Assembly: GCA_036874045.1 (NCBI GenBank)
Contig: CM072340.1
Span: 20,635,001-20,699,000, forward strand
Direction of reading: 5' to 3'
Source of the DNA: Cymodocea nodosa
Taxonomy: Eukaryota; Streptophyta; Magnoliopsida; Alismatales; Cymodoceaceae
DNA: 64,000 nt
In this document: positions 25,301-38,400 of the stretch, in pieces
Layout of the letters: the number at the start of each line of letters is the position of its first letter
How positions within the stretch are numbered: position 1 is the stretch's first letter
Notes under the pieces: generated by a model
The model's database searches: none
What the model saw: only the letters and a program-made list of their open reading frames with translations
What the model was told of the DNA's origin: nothing
Position numbers and translations under genes: made by a program

Positions 25301-28080
25301 TGAACAAGTTATAAGATCTAACAGCAAAAATTAAGAACAACTTAAATTACATGGTTATTAAAGTCTAAGAAACGGCGATTGATCGACACTTGTCGAAACT
25401 CTCCGGTAGACGCGTACTTAATTATGGGATCAATTGGATCGAAATCCATACATCTCGGTAACGTGACAGGACGATTGTTTTGCAAGAATAAAATAGGAAT
25501 GAATGATACTAATAAAAGCTCTGCCGCAACTGACGTGATTACTCGTGGGATAGGCAACTTGACATGATTACTATCAGTCATCCAGGCGAGGGGAAAAAAA
25601 AAGAGAAAAAAAAAGGCCCCGTTTGGTTATGATTTCCTGTTTAAAAAAAAAGGTTCACGTTTCTGATTTGCACAAGTCCATCGAGTTGCTGTCGATTGAC
25701 CCCTTACCTCGAAATTATTCTAACGAGCCCGACGCTTGTTCTTCTTAGCCTCCCGTTGTCGGCACACGAGGATTAACAGAGTATATATAATCGGAATTCA
25801 CGGTCTCCACTCAACCACTTCATCCAACCATTTTATACGAGAAAAATGTAATATTTCATGTAGATTACTTGTTAGTTATCACTTGTATTTATTTTATCCA
25901 CTCTTTCTTTCTTTTTTTGCAAGTTAACATTTTCTTTCCTTCTCACCCCTGTGTGTTTACCTTACTTCGAGTCATTCTTCCTCTCGTATCGTCTCTATCT
26001 TTTTCTGCTTGTATTTTAAATAGTTATCTGTTAGATTTATGTGAAATTTTTATGTATTAGGTTACCCTTCGTATGTAAAGTGGCCCACGAAACTTTTAAG
26101 TGTGGTCCATTATATAAAAATAACCACACCTAATGATATAATATTAAGACAATGGGCGGTGGTGATTCCAACACTTTCTTTCCATTCCGAAGGCTTGTTT
26201 GGTGGTCTTATTGAATGAAGCAGAAACGGCAACACCGATTGCCACCGTAGAGGTTGTTGCTCGGTCTGCCGACGTAGTGTTGCTACAGTGCCCCCAACTT
26301 CATCTGTTTGTGGAGAGATGGGCGGGAGGAGGGGACCAGCTTCCGCTTTGTTGTTTACACCCTTTAGGACGGTCGCATTGATCAAACGGCGAGGGACGGC
26401 GATGGGAGTGGTGGACGAACGAAGGAAGAAAGGGGTAAGATGGGAAAGAAAAAAGAAAATGAAAATGAAAGGAAAATGGAGAATAAGAAAAGAAAAAGAA
26501 AATGTAAAGAGAAACGAGGGGAAAAGAAAAAAAAACAGTATTTCTTAAAGATAAAGTAAACAACAAAAGAAAGAAATTACTAATAAAATGTGTGAATTAA
26601 TTGTACAAACTATGTGAGATGATCGAAAGAGTTATTATATGATTTTTGTAAAAATTTTCATTTGATATTATCAAATTGTGTTTGCTACTTTTAAATTTAA
26701 AAGAAACCATTGTTGTTGTTAATATGCTACTTAATTAGTATATCTATTTAAACTTCATTATGATTAACAGTGACTTGTGTGTTATATAATTTTTATTTCT
26801 AAATATAATATTACGCAAAGATAGTTAAAATACAGCAAAAGTAATTAAATATTTATTTACTTTTTTGAATTTTTTTAGTTTGTAAAATTAATTATTTCAT
26901 AAAATTAATTTTTTGATATTTTTTATTATAAGCACCAATGTATAAATACTATTTATCATTTTTCCTTAAGTATACAAATACTTAAATTTTAATTTCTATT
27001 ATTTTCTATTATATATACAAACACTAAAAAAAATTATTGTCATTTATCTTTTTCATCATTTTTCTCGTTCTCCTTATTTTTTCTTCTCCCCTAATTTCTA
27101 AATACACAAATGAGCCTAAAAGAGACCACTGCAGTTTTCTTTAAAGGCAACTCTTATGTACTTTTAATCAAGCGTACAATTGAAAAGTCATCTATGACTA
27201 AACCTAGGTTGAAATTTTATTGACTAATTTTTTTACAATCTAAATAGTCAGATTAGATATTAACATAGAAAAGAGTTAGTTTTGAAAGAAGCATATGTTA
27301 GAATATCGTCATTACGTCTACAAATAGGTTTGATAGAGATTCTGTTTGAAGAGTGAAGCATCGTTTACTTGAGTTCAAATTTTATCGATGTAAATCTTCC
27401 TTCCTATTAAATTTTAAGGTTTTTGGTACCATATGATGGGGGTGGCATAAATTGTAAAATATGGAAGCATTTACGATTGACAATTTGTTATACCTTTTGA
27501 TTGTATTTGACATCATTATCTCTTTAAAAAAATACGTAATAAAAAAAAAAAAAAAAAAAAAAAAATCAATGCATACGAAAAATGAAATGGGTTGGCTTAT
27601 TAGTGACATCTTCTTATTCTTTCCCTTGTATGGCCTCAAGCCCCCATGTTTGAAACCTGACGCATTTGACCAAATCTTGCCGCGTCTATTTATATATAGA
27701 CAGACAGACAGACAAAGGTTTCCGCCATGGCAGCTTGTTGGTAAAGACCGCTGAATTCATGGGAGCTTGAAGTCTTCGCCCAATTTAATGAATTTGACTT
27801 CACCGGGAGTTCCGTGGCCACACATGCCGATATACGGAACAGCCATCTGGCGAATTTCCGATTGATACTTTGCTTAAGTTATCAAAAGTGATCGATCGAT
27901 GCGCACCTCTTTTTTCTTTCGGAGCGGGGAACATGCGTTAAAAACGACGGACGGAAAAGAAGAGAATCAGAAAGAAAGAAAATGTGAGAGGAAAAAATAA
28001 AAGAAACAATTTTCGCTTAAAATATTTCACTTACGTCATCCATTGGCTTTTTCATCAATTTAAATAAAAAACTTATTTAC
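22347..28080. other. 3' flank of CIF-like gene and long AT-rich spacer
   Basis: The first few hundred bases are likely 3' UTR. The rest is AT-rich with poly-A and poly-T runs. A GC-richer patch at 26150-26430 and a motif ggccccgtttggtt at 25616, typical of DNA-transposon ends, have no recognisable partners. No gene is seen. Confidence 0.4.
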
Positions 28081-28100
28081 ACGCATCCAATGGAGTTTTC

Positions 28101-28279
28101 CACGTGGGCTAGACCGACTTTCTCGCGCGCGCATGAGTGGAAGAAGCCGGCGCAGTGAATCGATCTGTGTGTAAGCAACCCATATTTTAAAAATGCTACC
28201 ACGTGACATGACACGCTCGTTCAGAAAAATCGAGGAGAAAAAACGAGGTCACGTATAATATACAAGTAAAATACACGTG
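28101..28279 (+). promoter_or_regulatory. Cluster of three G-boxes (CACGTG) upstream of the RING gene
   Basis: CACGTG occurs at 28101-28106, 28201-28206 and 28274-28279, within 180 bases and about 500-700 bases before the likely transcribed leader. G-boxes bind bZIP and bHLH factors (ABRE or light-responsive elements). Function here is inferred. Confidence 0.5.
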
Positions 28280-28789
28280 CACTTGTATGCTCCAGACCAA
28301 AAAAAAAAAAAAAAAAGGAACCTTTTTAAAAGAATTATTGGTTAAAGAAAAAGGAAAGAGGGAGACCGAAAATATAAAAATAATACTACATATGCGGATG
28401 CATGGTTTTTGATAAGAGCTTGACGTTTTTATATTTTTTATTAAGATATTTTAAAGTTTTTAGTATCGATAATTTTAAGATATTAGATCTAAATGTCTAC
28501 TACTCTTAATAATAGTTTGTTTGTTAAAAATAGTTGGATCATCCATTAGAACTAAAATAGTTTAATGGTCTAAATAATTCTTTTTAAAAATAAATTAGTT
28601 TTACTTATGATTTCAATTAAAACTCGATTTAACTGTAGCTGATCGATTCAATTTCAAGATACAGTGGAAAAAAGATTAATCTGTACACTGATCCTACTTT
28701 ACTTTTCCACCACAGACGTTTAGAACAAGCGAATAAAATAAACGAAAGAGGGAACGGGGAAAAAAATTAAAATAAGAGGAAGGAAGGAA

Positions 28790-30647
28790 TATGGAGAGTC
28801 CGAGAGAACCAGAGAACTGGAGTGGTTGTCGAGCCACACACCGAACTCTCACCTACGGTGAGGTCACCACTTCCGCCTTCTTCACTCCCAATTCCACCAA
28901 CTCCGGCGGTGACCAGAGAGGCCGGTAGTTCTTCGTCACCCCTCGATCCATATCTTCTCCGTTTTCCCGCGTGAACAGACGGAAGTGGCCCCCCTTCCTC
29001 TCCTTCCTCTTCTAAACCCTAGTCGTCCTCCCCCAATCCGAACCACCAGCAACTGCACCAGATTCGATTTTATGCTTGCGCTGATTGGTGATCCTCCTCC
29101 CTCTCCCAAATCCTAGGCGTTCTTCCCCGATCTAAACCACCGGAGACCGCATCGTATATTCGATTCTGCGTACTTGCCGATTGGTGGAAGGATTAGCGTC
29201 ACCTAGTCGTCGTCGTATTCGTCTTCCAGGCCCTTATTTCTAATTTTTTGGGACGTTGACGTCATTAGCGCTTTCGGCGCCGAAGTTTTTCTTTTCTCTT
29301 GCCTTCCTCCTTTTCCCTCTGGTGGTTGGATTTGAGAAGGAGGAAGAAGAAGAAGAAGAAGAAGAAGAAGAAGAAGAAGAAGAAGAAGAAGAAGCACTAC
29401 GGTACCTACAGTTCGCTCTTGCCTTTTCTTATCCCAGCGACGGTCGAGGGAATCTGGTGGCGGCTGATCGACGATAAGGATTCCTGTCGTTTGCTAGGTT
29501 CGTGGCGTGGGCGAACTTTCTCTCTCCCCTTTATGCTTCTGTTTTGTTGCAATTGCCCGAATATTATGGTTGGGATTTTGCAGTGCTCTGGCAGTTCTAA
29601 AACAGCAGCGTGGCTGCAGTACCTTTTTTCTGAAGAAATTCTGGATTAGATTTTTATCCATTCTTACTGGTTGATATTACGGGAATAGAGGTTATGTTCG
29701 TGTTTTCCGCTACCTCGATTTATTTTATCCCCTAAGTTCTATAGTAATTTTTGAGAAAAGGATGGTTGTTAGCATTTGGTATGCGTTTTGTTCACTCTCC
29801 GATGCTTCTCTATTTGAAGTTATGCTCCATTTTCTCTTTTTCGATGGGTAGATTCCTCAAGCTTTTGTTGTATTCCTGATTCGGCTTGTTTTTTTGCAGT
29901 GTTTGTATTATACAAGATATATTGAATTAAGCCGTCAAACTTGGACGGTAAACTGTTGTAGAGTAGGTAGGACTCCTTATGTGTTCACTTATGCAACTCT
30001 ATTGTCCTTCAATATCATGGTTTATTTACGTTATTGAATTTTGGGAAACACATACGTCATTGGCCATGCAAATTCTGCTTATGTTGGACAAATAACTATT
30101 TTATTTTTCTAATTTCTTTTATATTAAGGGTTTTAACTCCATCCAATTCATTAGTAATATTTAAGGGAATTATTCTAAAGTTTGCTAGGTTTGAAGCGCA
30201 GTTTAGACCATTAAAATAATTGCGTATACATATTCGTTGAAATTGAAATTCTTTTCTGTATAAAAGTTAATCATCCGTTATGAACCTCATGATTTTCGTG
30301 ATAGCATAATGAAATCATACTTTATAGTTTATATATTGAGGACAATAAGGTAGGTAGGCACAAGGTTGAAATGAAAATATTGTAGGGGATCTTAGAAAGA
30401 CTGAGGAACATGTTGAGAGTATACCTAAAGGGTTGATGTATACTTTTCTTTTTGTAACTTTTCAGTGTTGGTTTATCTCTGCCTTCTATTGTATTAACTT
30501 TTCTATTATTATCTCAGTGATAAGGAGCAAGATTCCATCTTCAAACATTCACTGGGCAACATTTTTATTGCTTTTTGGGTATCATTTTTTCCCCAAGTGT
30601 GTATGATTTTCTTCTTTACTTTTGGAAGCACTGTTACGTGAATAAAG
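28790..30647 (+). other. Probable 5' leader (with intron) of the RING-H2 gene
   Basis: GC-richer, pyrimidine-rich sequence from about 28800 to 29498 resembles a plant leader exon ending at CTAG|GTTCGT. A following intron could run to the AG just before the ATG at 30648. The exact transcription start and splice sites are unproven. Confidence 0.45.
29342..29394. repeat. (GAA)n microsatellite in the RING gene leader
   Basis: About 17 GAA units lie in what is probably transcribed leader. Open frames through it (poly-Glu, poly-Lys, or poly-Leu on the other strand) are artefacts of the repeat. Confidence 0.95.
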
Positions 30648-33600
30648 ATGGGAGCCAATTGTTGTATTGCTGCACATGGTAAATCCCCACATCCGTTAAC
30701 TCATACTGAAGTGTCTACACATAGAAACATCCGATATTCCCCATCTTGGAGCTTTCGATGGGACAATAGAACACATATAGAGGATATTGTTGAAAATCAT
30801 GCAAGGCTTTCTCATGCAAATAGTGGTAATGTTGGTTCAGAAATTAAAAGTGGGCAGGATACTGAATCAGAAGGACTTTCAGATGGTGGAATTCCCTTCA
30901 GTTCTGTTCGGACTCTGAGGTGGCAGAAGTCCCCGAGTCTTGCAAGAACTACCGCAAGCACCAAAGGTGGTGACACAGGTGTGCATAAATCACGTGTTCT
31001 TTATTTTTTGTGTTTGAGACAAATAATAATGTTGTTATCCTATTAGAATATTTACATTGGGAGTGCACAGACCAAAATAGCTGTTTCAGTAATAGATTTA
31101 GTTTCATAAGTGTTGTCAGTGTCATCACCTTAGGGTTTGATATGTTTTTGTTTATCAGGTTTCACAAATGGTCAATTCCATCTAGTTCAGTCACCACTTT
31201 ATCACAACTATGATCAGTAAAAAAAATTCCTGTCATACTTCTTGTCTAGAGTTTAATTTCTACCATGTTACAGCTCTAGAGCAACAAGGCTATTTTATTT
31301 TATTTTCATTGTCTTTTGTTTTATATTTAGAAACATAATACCTTGAAATTTCCCTGTTTTCATTAAAAAACCTATGACGCCACCTTTTTATTAGTATTTA
31401 TTCTAAAAATTAAAATAATATATAATTAGTTCTCATATGGTATAATATACTACGTATTAAATTTTCTTATTAATTTGAGTTATTTGTATTATTATATTTT
31501 TAGTTAAAATTCAATAGTCAAAATTTAACAAAAAGTATCAAATTTTAAAACCTTGAGATAAGGATCAATACTTATTTAATTTAAGTAAAATTTTTACTAT
31601 GTATTCATAGACAAGTAATAATAAAATCTATATGATTACCTTTATCCTTCCATTATTTATAAGAAAAAAATTGAAGTGCCACTAGGATAATCACCTAGTG
31701 TCACCACTAGGAAACCCCTTCTTCTCAAGTGAAAAATATTACATTGTGCAGAGTGATTTCCTATGATCATTAGAATCTCAAGTGCTGATATAAAGTTGTA
31801 AATTTGTTACACCTGCGTAAGCCATTGTAAAACAATTTTGTACTTGGCATGCATCCTTTAATTGTGAGCTGTTTTTGAATTGGCTTCTGCTACCCAGTGC
31901 ATTGAGTTTTTGATGACTAAAACCATTTCACATGAAACCAGTGGGCTGCATGCTGCAAATCCGTGGAATGCAGTACGTTGTGATCTCAATCAAGAGTCCA
32001 CTTGTCCATTCTTTGAACGATGATTGTATCTTGGTTTTCTGCTGTTATCTTCTCATGTGTTTAGCACAAAGCTCTGCTTATGATCATTGATTTTCTAGTG
32101 TTACCCTACTAGTTTGAAATTCCTCCATTTAAAGTAATCAGTACATAAGCTGGTTATGGTGAAGATTGTTATAAGCATTGACATGGTGAAGCTTTGTGTT
32201 TCATACGAATATGACATGTTACAATGTTACTTAAGTATCAAGTTTATTGTAAATGCATTAAGATTGGGATATTAATGTATGGTAATAATGCACTTTCAAA
32301 TCACATTAGTGAAAATTAATGATATAAAATTTTAAATATTGACATGAATTACCTCCATTTTTCTTTTAACTTGTATAATTTATATTCAGTTTCAATTTTG
32401 TTTTATACTACCATTGTTAGTCATTTTCATTTTTATTATATACAAGATATATTTTTAGTTTTTCTATAAAATAATATTATGATTAAATAATATTTGGGAT
32501 CCTTACAGCATCTAGTTCTTAGAGTTTGTTTCAGTTACAGATTTAAGATCAACTTCAAAAATAATTTTGTATTTTTGAAAAATATATTTATAAAAATACA
32601 AATAAAAAATAAAAACATTATTTAACAATTTTATTTGATAATTTAATTACCTGTGTTACTTGACATGGGGCATTGCACGTGCTTTGGTTAGTCAAATATG
32701 GGAAACTTACGAAATGGAGGCCTTAATAGTATTTAGATTTTAGACTTGTTCAATGAAAATGATTATCCGCAATGTAATTTTTTTAATTTTTTTGTGGCAT
32801 ACTCTGGCTATGTATAATTGATGATTCTGTACTTTTAGCTAAAAAGTTGTCATAAAATTTTTCCTCTGCATTTCTATCTATAGTTTATCATTAATTGGTG
32901 CATCGTGAATCTCTGACATAATTCTCTCTATTCTACTGAAACAGAAGCATCTAGTGAAAGCAACTATTTGATGGAGGTAATGTTTGAGTATCGCTGATGG
33001 TCATGGAAGATTTTGTGTGTTTTTTTTTAAACTGAATCATAGCATCTCGACCTGCAAAATCTTTACACTTAGTTTCGGACTTTTTTTTCAGGAAAATGAA
33101 CCTATAAAATCATCAATCGAATCAGGCTTATCAGATCTCGCACCCCTCGCTCGTAATGCTCCATTTTCATTGCCAAAATCAGATGCATCAACTTCACAGA
33201 GTTGTTCTCTACCGCATGACACAACGTCCTCGAGGAAGGCACATCATTCCCCTGATTATCAGCAATCAAGACAAGTATCAGACAGGCGCATTCCAGTGGT
33301 TAAGTCCCTCGATGAGAGTAATTCAACTGACGGGAAGCAGTTCCTTGTGTTTCCAGCATGCAGCAGTGACCTGTCTACTGAAGGATCACTAGGTGGTTCC
33401 TCTGATGGATGGTCCATGCGCATGTTTTCAGAACTTGTTGCCTCCTCCCAAAGGGATAGATGGTCATTTGATAGTGAAAATTTGAATTTCTGTCATAAAA
33501 AGATAACTGGACCTAATAGCCAGTCAGTTGTTTCACCTCCTCCTGTGGACAGACAGACATGTGGTGTGTGCTCAAAGCATCTGAACGAGAGAACATCTTG

Positions 33601-34021
33601 GAAGAGCCTCGAACTTTCGGTGGTGGCTGTTCTGTTTTGTGGGCATGTTTACCATGCAGAATGCTTGGAGAATGTGACATCGGAAATAGATAAGTTTGAT
33701 CCACCATGTCCAATCTGTACAAATGGTGGAAAGGCATGTCCGAAGCTATTGAAAAAGACGGAATCGAAGACAAGGAGTAAAATATCCAGGATTGCTGTTG
33801 CCGACGATGATCTTGATAATGGTTCTTCTATGGGATTTGGGAAAAGTTTTAAACAAGATGAAAAAGGTCCGAAGATAGGGGCAAGCCCTAGCATGAAGAG
33901 CTCATTCGGCAAACCATCATTAAGGAGACACTTCTCTTTTGGATCAAGGACACCATCACGATTACTTTCAACTAATGAAAATGCAAGGAAGAAGGGGTTC
34001 TGGGCCAGGTGGAAGGACTGA
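30648..34021 (+). CDS. RING-H2 zinc-finger protein, probable membrane-anchored E3 ubiquitin ligase
   Basis: Three coding exons, 30648-30978, 32945-32976 and 33092-34021, join in phase to give 430 residues. The N-terminus MGANCC has Gly2 and Cys5/Cys6, the pattern for myristoylation plus palmitoylation, so a membrane location is likely. A Ser-rich, probably disordered middle follows. The RING spans residues 278-330: CGVC, then CGHVYHAEC, then CPIC, giving C-x2-C ... C-x-H-x2-H-x2-C ... C-x2-C, the RING-H2 order with all eight ligands visible. The C-terminus is basic and ends KKGFWARWKD. RING domains recruit ubiquitin-charged E2 enzymes; the substrate is unknown. Intron 1 is about 2 kb and AT-rich. 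The start is fixed by the conserved MGxxCC beginning. Confidence 0.88.
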
Positions 34022-34254
34022 ATGATCATCCACCATTTTGAATGTGTAAGGAGCTTAAATAGACCCAATAATTCAGCATATGGTGCTGCTATGATCTGAC
34101 ATGCACACGCACTTGGAATCGTTGTCTTGTTTCACTTGACTTGTAAAAGGCTATATTTTATCATTTCATTTCTACTTGTACCATTCCTCCAGGGCAAGGC
34201 ATCTCATTCGATTCATCTCGAATTGGAGTGTATATGATTGCTCTGGCGTTCTCT

Positions 34255-34345
34255 GCTGGTAAATTTTCACGGCTGTTCTGGAAATTCTAAATAACTCCTA
34301 TATTCATTTGCTAGCTCCCAAGAGGGTCTGACTCTCATGTTAGGT
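34255..34345. repeat. Degenerate copy of the flank block repeated in the DUF247 array
   Basis: The sequence around gttctggaaattctaaataa, then tctgactctcatgt, matches blocks at 51055-51150, 54005-54095 and 55855-55945. It lies in the 3' flank of the RING gene. Confidence 0.6.
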
Positions 34346-34379
34346 AAGCTTTTCCCATTCCCATAAAAAAATTAATTTC

Positions 34380-34900
34380 TCTCGATCACCTATCTCTTTA
34401 TCTGTTGTGAGAAGTAAGATCAGGAAGAGTCGAAGATGGTGATTAATGATGATGCCCTCAATACCAACGAGAACGTAAATCCGCTGCCCATGTGCAGTGC
34501 ATGGCGTTACAACAGAGTATGTCCTTGGTTTTGCTCCCGCTATTTGTTTCAAGAATCTTGAAACAAATGGCAAGAAAACGGTCCGTGGGCAGGTCTTCAG
34601 TGACGATAGATGTTGGAGAGCTGCCGATCGGAACACAGGATTGTAAGCAATGAATAGATAGAGTGACAATGAGTTCACAAGTAGGAAACAAAGACATCGG
34701 CAGTGACAGAAGCTAGAGCTTGGTATTCTATATCCTGCCTGTGAATTAAACCGATTGACTGTGGTGCCGTTCTTAAAGGTTCACGCTACCGGGTTAAAAA
34801 CAACGAACTCACGTGTACTGATGACAGGAAGGTGTGAATCCGGGCTGGAGGTGTAATCCAAGCGAGCGAAGGCGATGAGAATTTCACTTTCACTAACATA
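34380..34900 (-). mobile_element. Worn Ty1/copia-like polyprotein tail
   Basis: On the minus strand, peptides such as EYQALASVTADV recall the RNase H end of copia polyproteins. The remnant is short, clearly broken in several places, has no recognisable terminal repeats, and is probably old. Confidence 0.3.
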
Positions 34901-35434
34901 TTTCATTTTCTGAAGATATTGAGGAATACGTATAAATAACGATTTAAATTATTTCCATCTCCACGACGTAAAATGATTTCACAGCTAACTTGGTTTCGGC
35001 AGACGAAATGTGGAAAATTTTTCGATATCTATGTAAGGAAATTTCTCCAATGTATTCACGAATCTGATTTAACACAACATTTCTCAATACAAGCCTGCCC
35101 TAATTCATAAGAAATTATCTTCTTTATGATATTACAAGAAATCTTAGTTGGTAGGCTGGAAATACGTTACAAATTATGTCACGCGTTAATCGCATAGAAG
35201 GGGCGGGAAAAAAAAAAAAAAGGACAACGCGCAAAAGTGCTCGGAATTATTACAAGGTACAAATAAAATTTCGGCCCCTGCAAATTTGGAATCTTCGTAA
35301 TGACTATTAACGAGAGTGGCTGCTTATTGACACAGATGAAGCGCAACAACCTACTGGGATTTAGGAGCTTCGTAACAGGCCGGTTGGATAGCTCGTGCGA
35401 ATGTTAAATAATATCTCGGCTTTGAATAAGGTAG

Positions 35435-38400
35435 TCATCGCCACTCCAACAAGTCCAATGCTTCACGATGGACATTGGGATCTCCCGCAGCTACCACGTT
35501 GAAACCTTGAAACCGAAACAGAAGTGAAATCAGCAAAGCACGTGTTTAAATTTCTACGATAGTGGTACGTGTACATATTGTTCACGATGCAAGATAACAT
35601 GTGGCGAAAGCTAAACTTCGCGCAAGGCAAGAAAATATGCCTGTTGATTGTGACCCCGACGATGCCTCCCAGTGGAGCTTACGGCCGGTCCAGTCAGTGA
35701 TTAATCCACCAGCACCCTCTATCACTGGGACCAGAGAAAGGAAGTCGTATGGCTGTGAGACAGTGAGAGAATAGATATTAGCGGCTTGTGAAGATTAACT
35801 TCATAGAGGTTCTTTTTTTTGCTTTTTAAGGTAGAGTTGTGAGCAGACAAAGCCACAAGGAAGTGCGAATCAGGGTATTAACCACCCGAATCCCGAATGC
35901 AGTAGTCACGGTGCTGTGGATTTGCAATGCTGTAAGAACTACGACCGTAAACATTGAAGTATTTCTATCTCTTGTGTAAATTAAATATATTAGGAAACGG
36001 AATCTAATAACATCAGTGTCTACATCTTGCATTTTTGCAGTTTAAGGAACATCATTTTGGATGATGCAATGGTATTCCTGATTAGCTAAAATTTAAGCTA
36101 GTTAAGTAAAGTGACTTGGCACCATTACTTATTTTCAGTATTGATAATGTTTTTGCCTGAATAGAATTTTTTCTTCTTCCATGAATCTATAAGAAAAAAC
36201 TAAGCGTACCGTCTACTATTATTTTGCTTGACATCATTGATGGCAACTCAGGAATAAAAGTTCATAATGAGATAAAAAGAAAAGATATTGATCTACAAAA
36301 GAAAAGCAACTAACCTTTAGACCAGACTCAACAACAAGATCGACGAACCCAGATGCCAAAAGAGCATAGGCATAACAATCACAACCATATAGTGGTACTT
36401 TCACCTGGAAACACAAATGAAAGATAATTTGTCAAACATAAACAGAAACAGGAATTTTCTATGCATTTTAGATAAAAATATATACTGCATATTCATTGGG
36501 CGAACAGAAATGCATAAGTATCCTTTAGCCGATATCAGCAGTTGTCTAGCTGCCTCCAATATCGAAGATGGTAAGAGTGTACAAATACAGTAAACGACTA
36601 GCAAAACATTGGACATGCTCTTTCCGCTAGAATTGACCTTGTTCCTCACACGAGAAAATGCCTCTTGAGCTTCTCCATCAAAGAGATGTGGGCTTGTGGT
36701 ATACCTGTTTTTTAAATGATGCATGACTCGTGAATGAGCAATTACAAAAGCAAAACAACAATAAATAATCAAGTAAATAAAATATGTTCATAAATAAATA
36801 ATCAAGGATTAAATGAAATATGGACAAAATATGTGGATAAATATTCCATGTGCATTTGTAAAAATGCATGTTATATATAACAACAAGAATCAATAAGTTA
36901 ATGCTACTATATAAGAACTGGCACATGAGTTTGTCCCTTCCATTTTTATTCATTACTAATCAGTCATTAAATTATATAATCTAAAATCATTTTTACTATT
37001 TCTAATTAAGTATTTTTTGGTGTTCCTCTACCTCTTTTAATTTCATATACATTATTAATTAGTTCTTTTCTTACAAGTGCGTTGTATGCAAGTATTTTAT
37101 GGATCACTAAAACATCTAAGGCCATGTTTGGACCCCCTTATTATAGCTAACTTATTTTATGATAGGTGCTTATTTGAGTAAGCTCTTCAAAATATATTTT
37201 TTAAGCTGCTTGTCCAAATAAATTGTCAACAGCCCATCGATACAACTTGGAGCTCTTTTCTTAAAAAAGCTCCTTATTATAATTTCTAGCTTTTTACAAT
37301 ATGCCGTTGTCACAAAAATGAAATTACAAGAAAACATTAAAAAATTATAACCCACATATTCGCTCAAGCATCTCCTTTTGTCAAATGCAATCTAGGATAA
37401 TTTACTCTTATTTTACCATCAATTGGTACAAACTTCTACTCTATTCCAAATAAAATCATTTTTAACTTGTCTCTTATTATATTACTAATCATGCATCTTA
37501 ATGTTCACATCTTTATTACACTAACTTTACATGTATACTCCTGTTTAACAACCAAACATTCAATGCCATAAAATATAGTCTGGCAAATAGATGTTTTGTA
37601 GAAATTTTCTTTTATTTTTAAAGATGTCTTTTATGACATAATACTTCAGATACATTCTTCCACTCTAAATCCCTGCTATGCAATATTGAAATTTCACTTT
37701 AAAGTTCACCAGTCATTATCGAGGTTTTGGATATCTTCAAATTATTTTAAACCATTGGCCTGTAAGAAAGAAATTGCATGCTTATTTGTTAAAATTCTGC
37801 ATGACAAAAAATCATTTGGAGACCTCAAGCAACGCTATAAAATTTTTGTCTCCTATTGCAAGTGTCACATGCTTCAATCCAGAATAGTTTTCTCATCAGC
37901 TATTTCTGATCCCAAACCTAGAATTTCTTTTTATTGTTCACTAATGCACACACAAAAAAATAAGAAAACATCAAGAAAGACATACAAATAGGCTTGTGAA
38001 ATTTTGCTGCATTTGCGGGTTGAAACCTCCTGTCCATTAAGCATCGTTGCTCTCCCACTCATCCCAATCCATCTTTCCATTAAAACAGGCTGATCGATAA
38101 TGCCTAAGATCTGAAGAAAAAATCATTTGTAAGTTTTTCGTTGAGCTGTGAGGAAAGATCCAATCAGCAAAATGAAGACAGGACTGCCTTCCACTAAGAA
38201 ACATCAATTAGTGAAATAATGAAATAAGCACATTTTTTAGAATTCTCTGGACCTCCCATGGTCAAGAAACAAAATTTCAGAGCAATACAATAACGATAAT
38301 GGAACAACCTTACAAATAAAAATCTAAACATGGAAAACTAAAACAGGACCTAGACAGAGAAAATAATGGAAAACATTGAACTTTGCAGAATGGTACCCTA

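Noticed and set aside
25600-25640. ggccccgtttggtt, typical of a DNA-transposon terminus
   Set aside because: No inverted partner found at a reasonable distance.
29203-29649. Poly-Leu, poly-Glu and poly-Lys frames
   Set aside because: Produced by the GAA microsatellite.
31360-31730. Possible small transposon in RING intron 1 (ccactagg...cctagtg hairpin)
   Set aside because: Only a short palindrome is clear. No ends or target duplication could be defined.
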